Made by a program: the position numbers and the translations under genes. The notes under the pieces were generated by a model. The model ran no database searches and had not been told where the DNA came from. It saw only the letters and a program-made list of their open reading frames with translations. Below, one piece after another: positions 27,263 to 35,647 of a stretch of DNA of 64,000 nucleotides (position 1 is the stretch's first letter; each line of letters starts with the position of its first letter). Origin of the DNA: Bacillus sp. PK3_68. GTDB lineage: Bacteria > Bacillota > Bacilli > Bacillales > Domibacillaceae. The stretch spans positions 2,498,001 through 2,562,000 of the forward strand of contig NZ_NQYC01000001.1 of the NCBI RefSeq assembly GCF_003600835.1, given 5' to 3'.

Positions 27263-28378
27263 TTAAGATTTTGCGAACTGGTGGATGTATTCAGAATTTT
27301 GGAGGAACCCTCCTGTATGTCCGTTTTTAATGGCGACAATTTCCCCTAAAATACTAATTGCAATTTCTTCAGGAGTGGCGGCGCCAATGTCGAGACCGAT
27401 CGGGCTGTACATCCTCTGAAGCTGGCTATTCTCAAACGAGCTACCTTCCTTTTCAATTGCCTCTAGCATGCGAATTCGCCGGGAACGAGGTCCAAGTACG
27501 CCTATATATGGAGATGCTGAGGGCAAGACAAATTTTAGCGTTTCTTGGTCTCTTTCAAGATGATGGTTCATTACTACAATATATGTTCGGCTATCAATAT
27601 GAACCGTTTCTGCGAATCTCGTCGTGTCTGCAACAATTCGCCTTGTGCCAGGAAACCTTTCCTCGCTGTTATAAAAGGAACGCTGATCAATCACAATCGT
27701 ATCAAACCCTAGTGAAACTCCGTATCGAGCCACAGGTATCGCATCATGCCCCGCTCCAAAAATCATCAGCTTTAATGGCGGGATATACACATCAACAAAC
27801 ACGTGGTCTTCCCTTTGATCTGCACTTTCAATTATAAGAGTTTCCGATTTCGGATTTGATTCACTTAACTTTCGGAGCGCTATATTACTTGCTTGCCAAT
27901 CTAATCTCGAATCACCCAGTGTTCCAACCGGCTGACCCTCCTTCGGGATAAATAGGCGATGCACCTTTTCATTCTTGCCGCCTGGCAAAATCGTGGCCAG
28001 TATTCCTTCCTGCTCTTTTCTTATACAATCAAGCCAGGCACTAAGAACAGGCTGCTGACCAGATACTAGTTCAATGTGTATTTCTACCGTGCCCGGACAG
28101 CCGAGACCAAGACCCCAAACAACATCCTCATCCATGGCATATGTTTTTAATATGGGCCTACCTGTTTCTATTACCTTCTTTGCTGTTTCTGCAACATCTG
28201 CTTCCAAACATCCTCCCGAGATCATTCCTGTTATATTTTCCTGTTCATCAACCAGCATTTTCGCCCCTTCTCGACGATAAGCAGAGCCAAACACACGAAC
28301 AACAGTAGCTAGCGCCGCTTTTCGTCCAGCTTTTCGAGCTTCATGAACCGCTTCCATCACTAATCTATTTTCCGACAT
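27263..28378 (-). CDS. XdhC/CoxI-family molybdenum cofactor maturation protein
   Basis: A 371-residue XdhC-type protein (B. subtilis PucA group), which binds molybdenum cofactor, promotes its sulfuration and delivers it to the hydroxylase. It shows the N-terminal XdhC_CoxI domain (ALATVVRVFGSAYRREGAKMLVD, GMISGGCLEADV with the cofactor-binding Cys, and LGLGCPGTVEIHIE) and a C-terminal Rossmann domain (LMIFGAGHDAIPVARYG, YIVVMNHHLERD, YIGVLGPRSRR). The ATG at 28378 has GGAGGTG 5 bases upstream; this site overlaps the stop codon of coxE. Confidence 0.93.
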   Translation of the reverse strand: MSENRLVMEAVHEARKAGRKAALATVVRVFGSAYRREGAKMLVDEQENITGMISGGCLEADVAETAKKVIETGRPILKTYAMDEDVVWGLGLGCPGTVEIHIELVSGQQPVLSAWLDCIRKEQEGILATILPGGKNEKVHRLFIPKEGQPVGTLGDSRLDWQASNIALRKLSESNPKSETLIIESADQREDHVFVDVYIPPLKLMIFGAGHDAIPVARYGVSLGFDTIVIDQRSFYNSEERFPGTRRIVADTTRFAETVHIDSRTYIVVMNHHLERDQETLKFVLPSASPYIGVLGPRSRRIRMLEAIEKEGSSFENSQLQRMYSPIGLDIGAATPEEIAISILGEIVAIKNGHTGGFLQNSEYIHQFAKS

Positions 28379-28383
28379 CGCCT

Positions 28384-29603
28384 TCACCTCCGGATCGTGA
28401 TCGTTCGAGATAATTTTTGGAATGACTCAGGATTTTGCGCTTCTGAGAAGACATCAATATAAGGAAGCGCCGCTTTCATTCCTCTTGCTTCCGGTTGATA
28501 TCCAGTAATATTTAACAGCGGATTCAGCCAAATAACAGCGGAAGTCCTTTGCTTCATCTCCTTCATTGCCCAAGGCAAGTTGACAATATTACCTGAATCA
28601 AGCCCGTCGCTTACAACCATAATGACCGTTTCCTTCCGCAGCATCTGAGAACCATATTGTTGCACAAATGAACAAAGCGATTCGCCAATGCGCGTTCCTC
28701 CTCCCCACTCATTTTCAAATACAGTTAGCACCGGCAGTTGTCCGCCTCTGCCTTTTTTTAATTGCGATGTGACTCTTTTCAGCTTTGTTGAAAAGAGAAA
28801 CACTTCCACATGACGGGTACACTCCGTCATCGCGTATGCAAACTGCAAAAACTGATCGGTATAAGCTGCCATGGAACGGCTCCCATCGCACAACAGGACA
28901 AATTTAGCTTTTACTTTTTTACGGCCCTTCCAAACAGGGGCAGCTGGAACCCCCCTGTTTGCAAGCTGTTTCGTAATGTTCTCCGTTCATCAAACTTTCG
29001 ACCTTTCTTCATTGCCGCGAATCGCCGCGACTGCTTAATCTGTATCCGGCGAACAAACCTTTGTGCCGCTTTCTCCATGTGATAAAGCTGGCTTGATGAA
29101 ATGGGTACTTTCCGCTCCCGAGGGCGCTTATTGATCGCATGAGCGGCAAACCATCTGAATGCCTTTCTGTACTCTTTCTCCGCTTTTTCTGATTCATCCT
29201 TCCCATTTGCAACAGCGCTTTCCACTGAATGATTCTCCTTTGCGTCTGTGTCACCCATTTCCGCTGCTTTCTCTGAACGTTCTTCTACTTGTTCCCGTGC
29301 CGTGCCCGCATTCAGCCTTCCATCTACTTGCTTGTCGGTAGACAAAAAGGGAACAAGGGACTGATTGCTGAAGTTATTCGCAAAAAATAAGGGAAAGGCC
29401 CGGTCAAAAACAAACTGCTCTTCCCGGCTTGAACAAAGAACAATTTTTAGCGCTAACCTGAATTGCTCATGTTCACCGATATCAATAGCTTCCAATGCCC
29501 TCAGACTGTCTTCTGTTTCCTTTAATCCAATTAAGAAGTCTTGCGACCGCAAATAACGGCAAAAGGATAATACATGCTCCGAAAGGTTGCTCATTTCATA
29601 CAT
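28384..29603 (-). pseudogene. coxE: CoxE-like VWA-domain protein, frameshifted
   Basis: CoxE with the MoxR-type ATPase CoxD helps insert or activate the metal centre of molybdenum hydroxylases. The N-terminal 230 residues (29603 to 28911) end at a premature TAA just before the VWA domain, and the VWA part (FVLLCDGSRSMAAYTDQF, with the MIDAS DxSxS here as DGSRS, then VVSDGLDSG) continues in another frame to 28384. Adding one A to the run of six at 28914-28919 joins the halves into a protein of about 406 residues, normal for CoxE. The start at 29603 has AAGGAG only 3 bases away; an ATG at 29594 is also possible. Real decay or a homopolymer error. Confidence 0.86.
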
Positions 29604-29623
29604 CTGCTCCTTATTTGAACGGT

Positions 29624-30505
29624 TTAAAATTGTGAGCGCAAAAGAACTCCGTTTTCTACTGCCTCATGAACCATTTCCCAATCTTCCCGGTCCTTCACAA
29701 AACAGCCGAGCGTTTCTTGAACCGTTTCCTCGTTCAGTTCGCTGCGATGAAGCAGCATAAGCGCTTCCGCCCAATCAAGGCTTTCTGCGACACCGGGTAC
29801 TTTCTGCAATGGCATTTGCCGAATCTTTTTCATCATATGAGCGATCTGGCGAGCGAGCTGTTTATTAATGGCAGGCAGCCTGGCCTGGAGAATGGCTGCT
29901 TCTTTCTCAAAATCAGGGTAATCTATCCATTGATACAAGCATCTTCTCCTTAAAGCATCACTCAGCTCTCGTGTTCGGTTCGATGTCAGAATGACATACG
30001 GGCGGTGTTTGGCCTGGATCGTGCCAATCTCCGGAATAGTAATCTGAAATTCTGCCAAGGCTTCTAAAAGAAAAGCTTCAAACTCTTCATCTGCTCGATC
30101 TACTTCATCGATTAACAGGACCGGAGATGCCTTTTCTTCTGTCAAAGCCTGGAGCAATGGGCGAGCTAATAAAAAAGAATCGCTAAAAATAGCTGCTTCC
30201 TTTTCGGCCAATCCAACCCCACTGTTCTCCAACATGCGGATATGAAGCATTTGCTTTGCATAGTTCCATTCATATAATGCATTGGCAACATCGAGACCTT
30301 CATAACACTGCAGGCGGATTAGCCGTGTATTCAATGATTGGGCCAGTACTTTCGCCATTTCCGTTTTTCCAACTCCAGCCGGTCCTTCGATGAGCAATGG
30401 CTTTTGCAGTACCTGTGCAAGATGCAAAGCGGCTGCTACCGGTTGATCTGTTACATAGCCGTTTTGAAGAAAAATACTTTCTATCGATTGCCTGCTGCTA
30501 TTGAT
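29624..30505 (-). CDS. coxD: CoxD-like MoxR-family AAA+ ATPase, non-canonical or lost start codon
   Basis: MoxR-type ATPase used in maturation of molybdenum hydroxylases. Visible are Walker A LIEGPAGVGKTEMAK, Walker B VLLIDEVDRADEEFEAFLLEAL, sensor VILTSNRTRELSDALRRRCLYQWIDYP. The first standard start codon is a TTG at 30427, which would leave only about 12 residues before Walker A. The same frame is open further upstream and encodes NSSRQSIESIFLQNGYVTDQPVAAALHLA, a typical N-terminus. Just before this is AGGAGGG and, seven bases later, the codon ATC (30503-30505) where ATG is expected. Either ATC serves as a weak start, or the start codon has mutated. Full length is then about 293 residues. 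It lies between coxM and coxE. Confidence 0.82.
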   Translation of the reverse strand: MNSSRQSIESIFLQNGYVTDQPVAAALHLAQVLQKPLLIEGPAGVGKTEMAKVLAQSLNTRLIRLQCYEGLDVANALYEWNYAKQMLHIRMLENSGVGLAEKEAAIFSDSFLLARPLLQALTEEKASPVLLIDEVDRADEEFEAFLLEALAEFQITIPEIGTIQAKHRPYVILTSNRTRELSDALRRRCLYQWIDYPDFEKEAAILQARLPAINKQLARQIAHMMKKIRQMPLQKVPGVAESLDWAEALMLLHRSELNEETVQETLGCFVKDREDWEMVHEAVENGVLLRSQF

Positions 30506-30549
30506 GATAATCCCTCCTGTCTGTCCTTTATGGCAGGAATAGAAAGAAA

Positions 30550-30595
30550 ATACAGGGGCCTGTTCACTGGAGAACCGGTCCCTGTTTTTTCATCT
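30550..30595 (-). terminator. Intra-operon hairpin between coxM and coxD
   Basis: An imperfect 13-bp stem with two mismatches (CAGGGACCGGTTC / GAACAGGCCCCTG on the minus strand) followed by the T-rich TATTTTCTTTCT. It probably reduces expression of the maturation and regulator genes relative to the enzyme subunits. Confidence 0.55.
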
Positions 30596-30605
30596 ATTCA
30601 AATAA

Positions 30606-31463
30606 TTATAAAAGGATAGAGCTTAATGCCCGTTCCGTATAAACCTTGCATAAGTTTTCCCGATACTCGGCAGAAGCAAATAAGTCACTTCCCATTTCCC
30701 CTTCTTCAGCAGCAAGCCTAGCTGCTTCCCGAATCATTTTTTCCGACGGTTTTTGCCCTAATAATGTCTGTTCAACGGATGCTGCTCGAAAAGCTACATC
30801 ACCGACGCCGGTAATGCTTACACGGATGTAATCAATTGCTCCATTCTTATCTGTTCCTGCTACGGCCGCTACCCCTACTACTGGATAGCCGGAGGCCGGA
30901 TGAAAATATTTCAGGTAAACAGATTTCGTATGAGATGGCGGAATTGCGAATGAAACACCCGTGACAAGGCTGTTCTCTGGTAGCATCGTAATAAGCGGTC
31001 CGATGACAAAACTGTCAATGCCCATCCTTTCCTCTCCGTCTTCTCCCTGGATAATCATTTCTGCCTCTAAGGCAAAAGCAGCAGCCGGCAAATCGGCAGC
31101 CGGATCAGCGTGGGCAAGGTTGCCGCCAATGGTACCCCGATTGCGTATTTGCAAATCGCCGATTTGGCTGACTGTATCCGCCAGAACTGGAACATGCTCT
31201 TTAATGAGCGGGTGCTTCGAAGCAGCATGGTGAGTCACTAAAGCCCCGACAACAATCCGATCCCCTTCTTTTCTCACTTCTTTCAACTGATCGATCCGGC
31301 TAATATCAATTAGAATGCCCGGTTCAGTCAGCCTGAATTTCATGAGCGGCAGCAGGCTGTGCCCGCCGGCAATGATTTTGCCTTCTCCGTTGCTTTCTTG
31401 CATCAGCTTAATAGCCTGGTCAACTGTTTCAGCATGAACATAATCAAATTTAACAGGTATCAA
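30606..31463 (-). CDS. Molybdenum hydroxylase FAD subunit (CoxM-like)
   Basis: The FAD-binding medium subunit, 285 residues, that passes electrons from the iron-sulfur subunit to the acceptor. It has the vanillyl-alcohol-oxidase-type FAD motifs IIAGGHSLLPLMKFRL and QIGDLQIRNRGTIGGNLAHADPAADLPA, and the C-terminal CO-dehydrogenase flavoprotein domain (about residues 175-280, VGVAAVAG, RVSITGVGDVAFRA). The start is a TTG immediately after the stop of the large-subunit gene, with GGAGGGGA about 6 bases before it. Subunit order large-medium after small (S-L-M on the minus strand) is as in other dissociated enzymes. Confidence 0.93.
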   Translation of the reverse strand: MIPVKFDYVHAETVDQAIKLMQESNGEGKIIAGGHSLLPLMKFRLTEPGILIDISRIDQLKEVRKEGDRIVVGALVTHHAASKHPLIKEHVPVLADTVSQIGDLQIRNRGTIGGNLAHADPAADLPAAAFALEAEMIIQGEDGEERMGIDSFVIGPLITMLPENSLVTGVSFAIPPSHTKSVYLKYFHPASGYPVVGVAAVAGTDKNGAIDYIRVSITGVGDVAFRAASVEQTLLGQKPSEKMIREAARLAAEEGEMGSDLFASAEYRENLCKVYTERALSSILL

Positions 31464-33809
31464 TCAGTTTCCCTCCCCTTTTTGAATCGCCCGCCACACT
31501 TTTTCCGGAGTAAGCGGCATGTCAATATCTTTCACTCCATATGGCTTCAGCGCGTCCATAACCGCATTCATTACTGCCGGAATAGAGGCAGTCGTTCCTG
31601 TCTCCCCTACTCCTTTGGCGCCGAGCGGATTCACCGGTGACGGTGTTTCTGTAAATGAAGATTCAATGTGAGGGAAGAAACGGGCTTTTGGCAATGTGTA
31701 ATCCATCAATGTGCCCGATAAGAGCTGCCCTTCTTTGCTGTAAATAGCCCCTTCCCAGAGAGCCTGACCGACCCCTTGGGCAATGCCGCCATGGACTTGT
31801 CCTTCCGCTGTGAGCGGATTAATCACACGCCCGACGTCATCTACACAAATATAGCGCTTCAATTGGATTTCTCCTGTAGCCTTATCCACTTCCACGACCA
31901 CAATATGTGTGCCGAAAGGATAGACAAAGTTCTCAGGGTCAAAGAACGATTGTGCTTCAAGAGACGGCTCCATGCCTTCTGGCAAGTTCCACGCCATATT
32001 GGCTGACTTTGCAACCTCCTGAAATGTACGCTGCTGCCCCGGCACTCCTTTTACTTGAAAAACACCGTTTTCAAAAGCAATGTCTTCCACTGCTGCTTCC
32101 AGTTCATGAGCAGCAATCTTCTTTGCTTTTTCAACGACGCGATCGGCGGCAATCGCCACTGCTCCTCCTCCGACGGCAGTAGAACGGGAACCATATGTGC
32201 CCCAGCTCATGGAAATGGCTCTCGTATCACTGAATATCAGCTCAATATCCTCCATCGGAACTCCGAGCTTATCAGCCACAATTTGGCCGAAAGTCGTGGC
32301 ATGTCCCTGTCCATGCGGGGAAGTGCCTGAATAAACAGTTACCTTGCCCGAAGGATGCACGCGCACTGTAGAATTTTCCCACACACCGCCCTGGAAGCCG
32401 ATGGCTCCGGCTACTTTGGACGGGCCAAACCCGCATAACTCTACATAAGTAGAGAACCCAATGCCGATTAATTTGCCTTGTTTGCGAAGCTCCTCCTGTT
32501 CCTGGCGCAGCTGCTGATAGTTCACTATCTCGAGGGCTTTCTGGAGTGGTTTCTCATAATCTCCGCTATCATAGATGAGTCCCTGAGCATTCGTGTAAGG
32601 GAAGGCCTCTTTACGGACAAAGTTCTTTCTTCGCAGTTCAACAGGGTCCATCCCGATTTCACGTGCATACAAATCAATAATCCGCTCAATTTGATACGTT
32701 GCCTCTGGTTTTCCCGCTCCTCTGTATGCGTCCGTCGGAGTTGTGTTCGTGTATACACCAAACGTTTCACAGGAAGCATGGGGAATATCATAAGCACCTG
32801 TGATCATTAAACCAAAGTCAATCGTTGACACTCCAGGACCCATGGTGGATAAATACGCGCCTAAATTAGCTGTGTTTCTCACACGAATAGCCATCAGCGT
32901 GCCATCACGTTTTCCTGCTAGCTCAACATCAATGATTTCATCACGGCCGGCGTTGGAAGCCGTAAAGTGCTCGCTCCGCTGCTCAATCCACTTAATCGGC
33001 CGGCCCAGATCGCGGGCGGCATAACCAATTAAGGCTTCATCCGGATAGACGCCAATTTTGCCACCGAAGCCTCCTCCCATATCAGGGGCAATGACTCTAA
33101 GCTTCGCTTCGGAAATGCCGAGCACTCCTGATAAGACCATACGGTGAATGTGAGGGTTCTGGGATGTACACCATAAGGTCAGCTCCTCACTGCCCGGATC
33201 ATATTGCCCAATGGCCGCTCTCGTTTCGATTGGACTTGGAAATACACGCTGAACATAGAAGCTTTCGCGTACCACAACTTCTGCATTCTCAATCACCTCT
33301 TCTGGTACTTCTCCAGCTTTCCAGTGCAGAGCAATATTGTTTTCAATGTCACTATGAACGAGCGGCGCGCCTTCCTGCATGGCTTCTTTTTGACGAACGG
33401 CAGCTGGCAGCACTTCATATTCCACATCGATTAAGTCAAGAGCATCCCGCAGAGCATAGCGGTCATCAGCGATAATTAAGGCTACTCCATCTCCAACATA
33501 GCGTACATAATCAATAGCGAGTGGATATTGCGGCGCTTCCTTCAAATTACAATCAGGCACTAGCCAGGAAGAAGGGATTGGCCCGATTTTCCCCTCCAAG
33601 CCTTTCCCTGTATATACAGCAACCACTTGAGGAGAACTCAGCGCTTCCTCTACATTGATTTTTTTTATTTTTGCATGAGCATGTGGGCTTCGCAAAATCG
33701 CTGCATGCAGCATGCCCGGCAATTGAATATCATCGGAAAAACGGCCATTTCCTGTTAACAAGCGCGGATCTTCTTTTCTCTTTAAAGGAGTGCCAACTAC
33801 ATTAGCCAT
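31464..33809 (-). CDS. Molybdenum hydroxylase large subunit (xanthine dehydrogenase/CoxL family, form II-like)
   Basis: The 781-residue molybdopterin-binding catalytic subunit. The aldehyde oxidase/xanthine dehydrogenase a/b hammerhead domain covers about residues 20-130 (GRFSDDIQLPGMLHAAILRSPHAHAKI), and the Mo-binding region follows. Cofactor-binding segments are DMGGGFGGKIGVYPDE and SGTSPHGQGHATTFGQIVADKLG, and the catalytic Glu lies in GAKGVGETGTTASIPAV near the end. The active-site loop reads AYRGAGKPE. True aerobic CO dehydrogenases have the selenated Cys loop AYRCSFR, so this enzyme should hydroxylate an organic substrate instead. The substrate is unknown; the linked carboxylase/hydrolase genes suggest a nitrogen heterocycle or similar compound. 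Overlaps the small-subunit gene by 8 bases. Confidence 0.94.
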   Translation of the reverse strand: MANVVGTPLKRKEDPRLLTGNGRFSDDIQLPGMLHAAILRSPHAHAKIKKINVEEALSSPQVVAVYTGKGLEGKIGPIPSSWLVPDCNLKEAPQYPLAIDYVRYVGDGVALIIADDRYALRDALDLIDVEYEVLPAAVRQKEAMQEGAPLVHSDIENNIALHWKAGEVPEEVIENAEVVVRESFYVQRVFPSPIETRAAIGQYDPGSEELTLWCTSQNPHIHRMVLSGVLGISEAKLRVIAPDMGGGFGGKIGVYPDEALIGYAARDLGRPIKWIEQRSEHFTASNAGRDEIIDVELAGKRDGTLMAIRVRNTANLGAYLSTMGPGVSTIDFGLMITGAYDIPHASCETFGVYTNTTPTDAYRGAGKPEATYQIERIIDLYAREIGMDPVELRRKNFVRKEAFPYTNAQGLIYDSGDYEKPLQKALEIVNYQQLRQEQEELRKQGKLIGIGFSTYVELCGFGPSKVAGAIGFQGGVWENSTVRVHPSGKVTVYSGTSPHGQGHATTFGQIVADKLGVPMEDIELIFSDTRAISMSWGTYGSRSTAVGGGAVAIAADRVVEKAKKIAAHELEAAVEDIAFENGVFQVKGVPGQQRTFQEVAKSANMAWNLPEGMEPSLEAQSFFDPENFVYPFGTHIVVVEVDKATGEIQLKRYICVDDVGRVINPLTAEGQVHGGIAQGVGQALWEGAIYSKEGQLLSGTLMDYTLPKARFFPHIESSFTETPSPVNPLGAKGVGETGTTASIPAVMNAVMDALKPYGVKDIDMPLTPEKVWRAIQKGEGN

Positions 33810-34347
33810 TATGGGTCCCCTCCCCTACTAATTGACTAGCAATGACTGTCTGATCATTTTTAGCAGCCGCTTCCGCCATGATCTTGGCGGCCTTTTGCAC
33901 AGCACTTACGATAAACTGATAGCCAGTGCAGCGGCAGATCACACCTTCCATTCCTTCACGAATTTCTTCTTCTGTTGGATTTGGATTTTCTTTCAGCAGG
34001 CCGATCATAGCCATCATGACACCTGGTGTACAATAACCGCATTGCAGTCCGTGCTCTTCCCAAAAGCTTTGCTGCATTGGATGCAGATTACTGACCGTTC
34101 CCAAGCCCTCAACCGTTGTCACTTCCGCGCCGTCTGCCTGTACAGCCAGCATCGTACATGACTTTACTGCATCGCCATTGACCGTAATCGTGCAAGCCCC
34201 GCATTGGCTCGTATCACAGCCAATGTGTGTGCCTGTCAAGCCAAGATCATCACGAAGATAATGAACGAGTAATTTGCGCGGTTCTACTTCCGCACTTTTC
34301 TCCTGCCCGTTAACAAGAACTGTCACTTTCCGATTTTCAATTGCCAT
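33802..34347 (-). CDS. Molybdenum hydroxylase iron-sulfur subunit (CoxS-like)
   Basis: A 181-residue [2Fe-2S] subunit with two clusters. The plant-ferredoxin-type N-terminal cluster motif is GCDTSQCGACTITVNG plus a later Cys in KSCTML, and the helical C-terminal domain carries CGYCTPGVMMAM and CRCTGYQFIVSAV. Together they form the electron path from molybdenum to FAD. It is slightly longer than usual because of a 20-residue C-terminal tail. Gene order small, large, medium on the minus strand. Confidence 0.95.
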   Translation of the reverse strand: MAIENRKVTVLVNGQEKSAEVEPRKLLVHYLRDDLGLTGTHIGCDTSQCGACTITVNGDAVKSCTMLAVQADGAEVTTVEGLGTVSNLHPMQQSFWEEHGLQCGYCTPGVMMAMIGLLKENPNPTEEEIREGMEGVICRCTGYQFIVSAVQKAAKIMAEAAAKNDQTVIASQLVGEGTHNG

Positions 34348-34374
34348 GTTTGCACCCCCTGCATAATATCAAGA

Positions 34375-34827
34375 TTAAAGCTTGGCTATTTCCTTTGTTT
34401 CTTTTTCAATGTCTTTGAAAAATTGTCCCAATATCACCTTTGCTACTCCGCCCATCACGCGTTGTCCCATAGAAGCAAGAATGCCGGTCACTTTCACTTC
34501 TGCCTGACAAGTAAGTGTTGTTCCCTCAGTAGATTCCTCCAATTTCATTTGGGCATCGGCATCTATCTCCCCCGGCTTGCCTTTTCCATCAAGAAGCAGG
34601 CGGTAAGATTCTGGCTCATGAATATCCACCTGGCGAACAACCCCTGTAAACATTCCTTTAATTGGCCCAATGTTCATGCCAAGTTCGGCATCAAACACAT
34701 TATCTTCCACTTCCTTGAATGATTGACAGCCTGGAAGCGCCCTTTGCAATGCCTCCTTATTTTGGAGTGTTTTCCATAGAAGTTCTCTCGAAACGCCTTT
34801 AAAAGTATATGAATGTTCAATATTCAA
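34375..34827 (-). CDS. coxG: CoxG-like SRPBCC-domain protein
   Basis: A 150-residue SRPBCC/START-like protein of the CoxG family (FKGVSRELLWKTLQNKEALQRALPGCQSFKEV, then GPIKGMFTGVVRQVDI). CoxG proteins accompany molybdenum hydroxylase operons, and one of them has been linked to membrane recruitment of CO dehydrogenase. It has no predicted membrane segment; the last 25 residues form an amphipathic helix (VAKVILGQFFKDIEKE) as in the family. It lies 27 bases before the small-subunit gene. Confidence 0.9.
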   Translation of the reverse strand: MNIEHSYTFKGVSRELLWKTLQNKEALQRALPGCQSFKEVEDNVFDAELGMNIGPIKGMFTGVVRQVDIHEPESYRLLLDGKGKPGEIDADAQMKLEESTEGTTLTCQAEVKVTGILASMGQRVMGGVAKVILGQFFKDIEKETKEIAKL

Positions 34828-34867
34828 CTGTGCATTCCCCTCTCTTTTTTAATATTCAGTTAATTGG

Positions 34868-35635
34868 TTACCTGATGATGTTTTTAATAGGAGCGATTTT
34901 TACGCCGCCTGCTTTTAAAGCAGTGACAATGGCTTTTGCCAAGACTGGGGCTCCCGGTGTATCTCCATGAATACAAATGGTTTCCGCCTGAATCGACACG
35001 TCTTTACCATCGTAAGTAACGACTCTCTCTTCTTTCACCATCCGGACAACACGGTTCGCCATCGCTTCATAATCGGTAATTTCCGCTCCTCTTCTTGTAA
35101 GGACGATAGAGCCGCTTTCCGTATGCTCGCGATCTGAATAAGCTTCCTTGGCTACCGGTACGCCCATCTTCAGTGCTTCTTCATATACTTCCGATTGATT
35201 GAAGGCAAAAATAATCATCTCTTGATCTGCTTCATGGATAGCTTCAAGAATGGCACGGGCTAAGGGTTTGTCTTCCATGGCTTTCATGAAAAGTGCACCA
35301 TGTGGTTTGCAATGCTGAACTTTCACACCTGATGCCCGGCAAAACTCCCGCAAGGCCCCTAATTGGTACGTCACGTAATCTTTTACCTCGTCGGGTGTGC
35401 AAGTCATGTATCGGCGGCCAAAACCCAACAGGTCCGGAAATGCAGGATGCGCTCCAATGCCTACGTCATACTTTTTGGCAAGCTCTACCGTCTTTCGCAT
35501 AACGTGAGGGTCCCCGCCATGAAAACCGCAAGCAATATTGGCGGAGGTAATATACTGCATCATTTCTTCATCATTTCCCAGCTCATATAGCCCGAAGCTC
35601 TCTCCCATATCACAGTTCAAGTCGACCTTATGCAT
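34868..35635 (-). CDS. LamB/YcsF-family hydrolase (PxpA-like)
   Basis: A 255-residue LamB/YcsF protein. In 5-oxoprolinase, PxpA provides the hydrolase half that opens a lactam with PxpB and PxpC. Conserved segments are VDLNCDMGESFG, ANIACGFHGGDP, GAHPAFPDLLGFGRR, VKPHGALF-type (here CKPHGALFMKA) and ETICIHGDTPGAPVLA, matching the family throughout. The ATG at 35635 has AGAGGTG upstream; a GTG three codons earlier would overlap that site. Here it stands between a molybdenum-hydroxylase unit and biotin carboxylase genes, so the substrate may be a product of those enzymes and not 5-oxoproline itself; that is inference. Confidence 0.93.
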   Translation of the reverse strand: MHKVDLNCDMGESFGLYELGNDEEMMQYITSANIACGFHGGDPHVMRKTVELAKKYDVGIGAHPAFPDLLGFGRRYMTCTPDEVKDYVTYQLGALREFCRASGVKVQHCKPHGALFMKAMEDKPLARAILEAIHEADQEMIIFAFNQSEVYEEALKMGVPVAKEAYSDREHTESGSIVLTRRGAEITDYEAMANRVVRMVKEERVVTYDGKDVSIQAETICIHGDTPGAPVLAKAIVTALKAGGVKIAPIKNIIR

Positions 35636-35647
35636 CCTGTTCACCTC

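Noticed and set aside
31464-34347. Annotation as aerobic carbon monoxide dehydrogenase
   Set aside because: The active-site loop is AYRGAGK, lacking the Cys of true CoxL; only the accessory genes are Cox-like.
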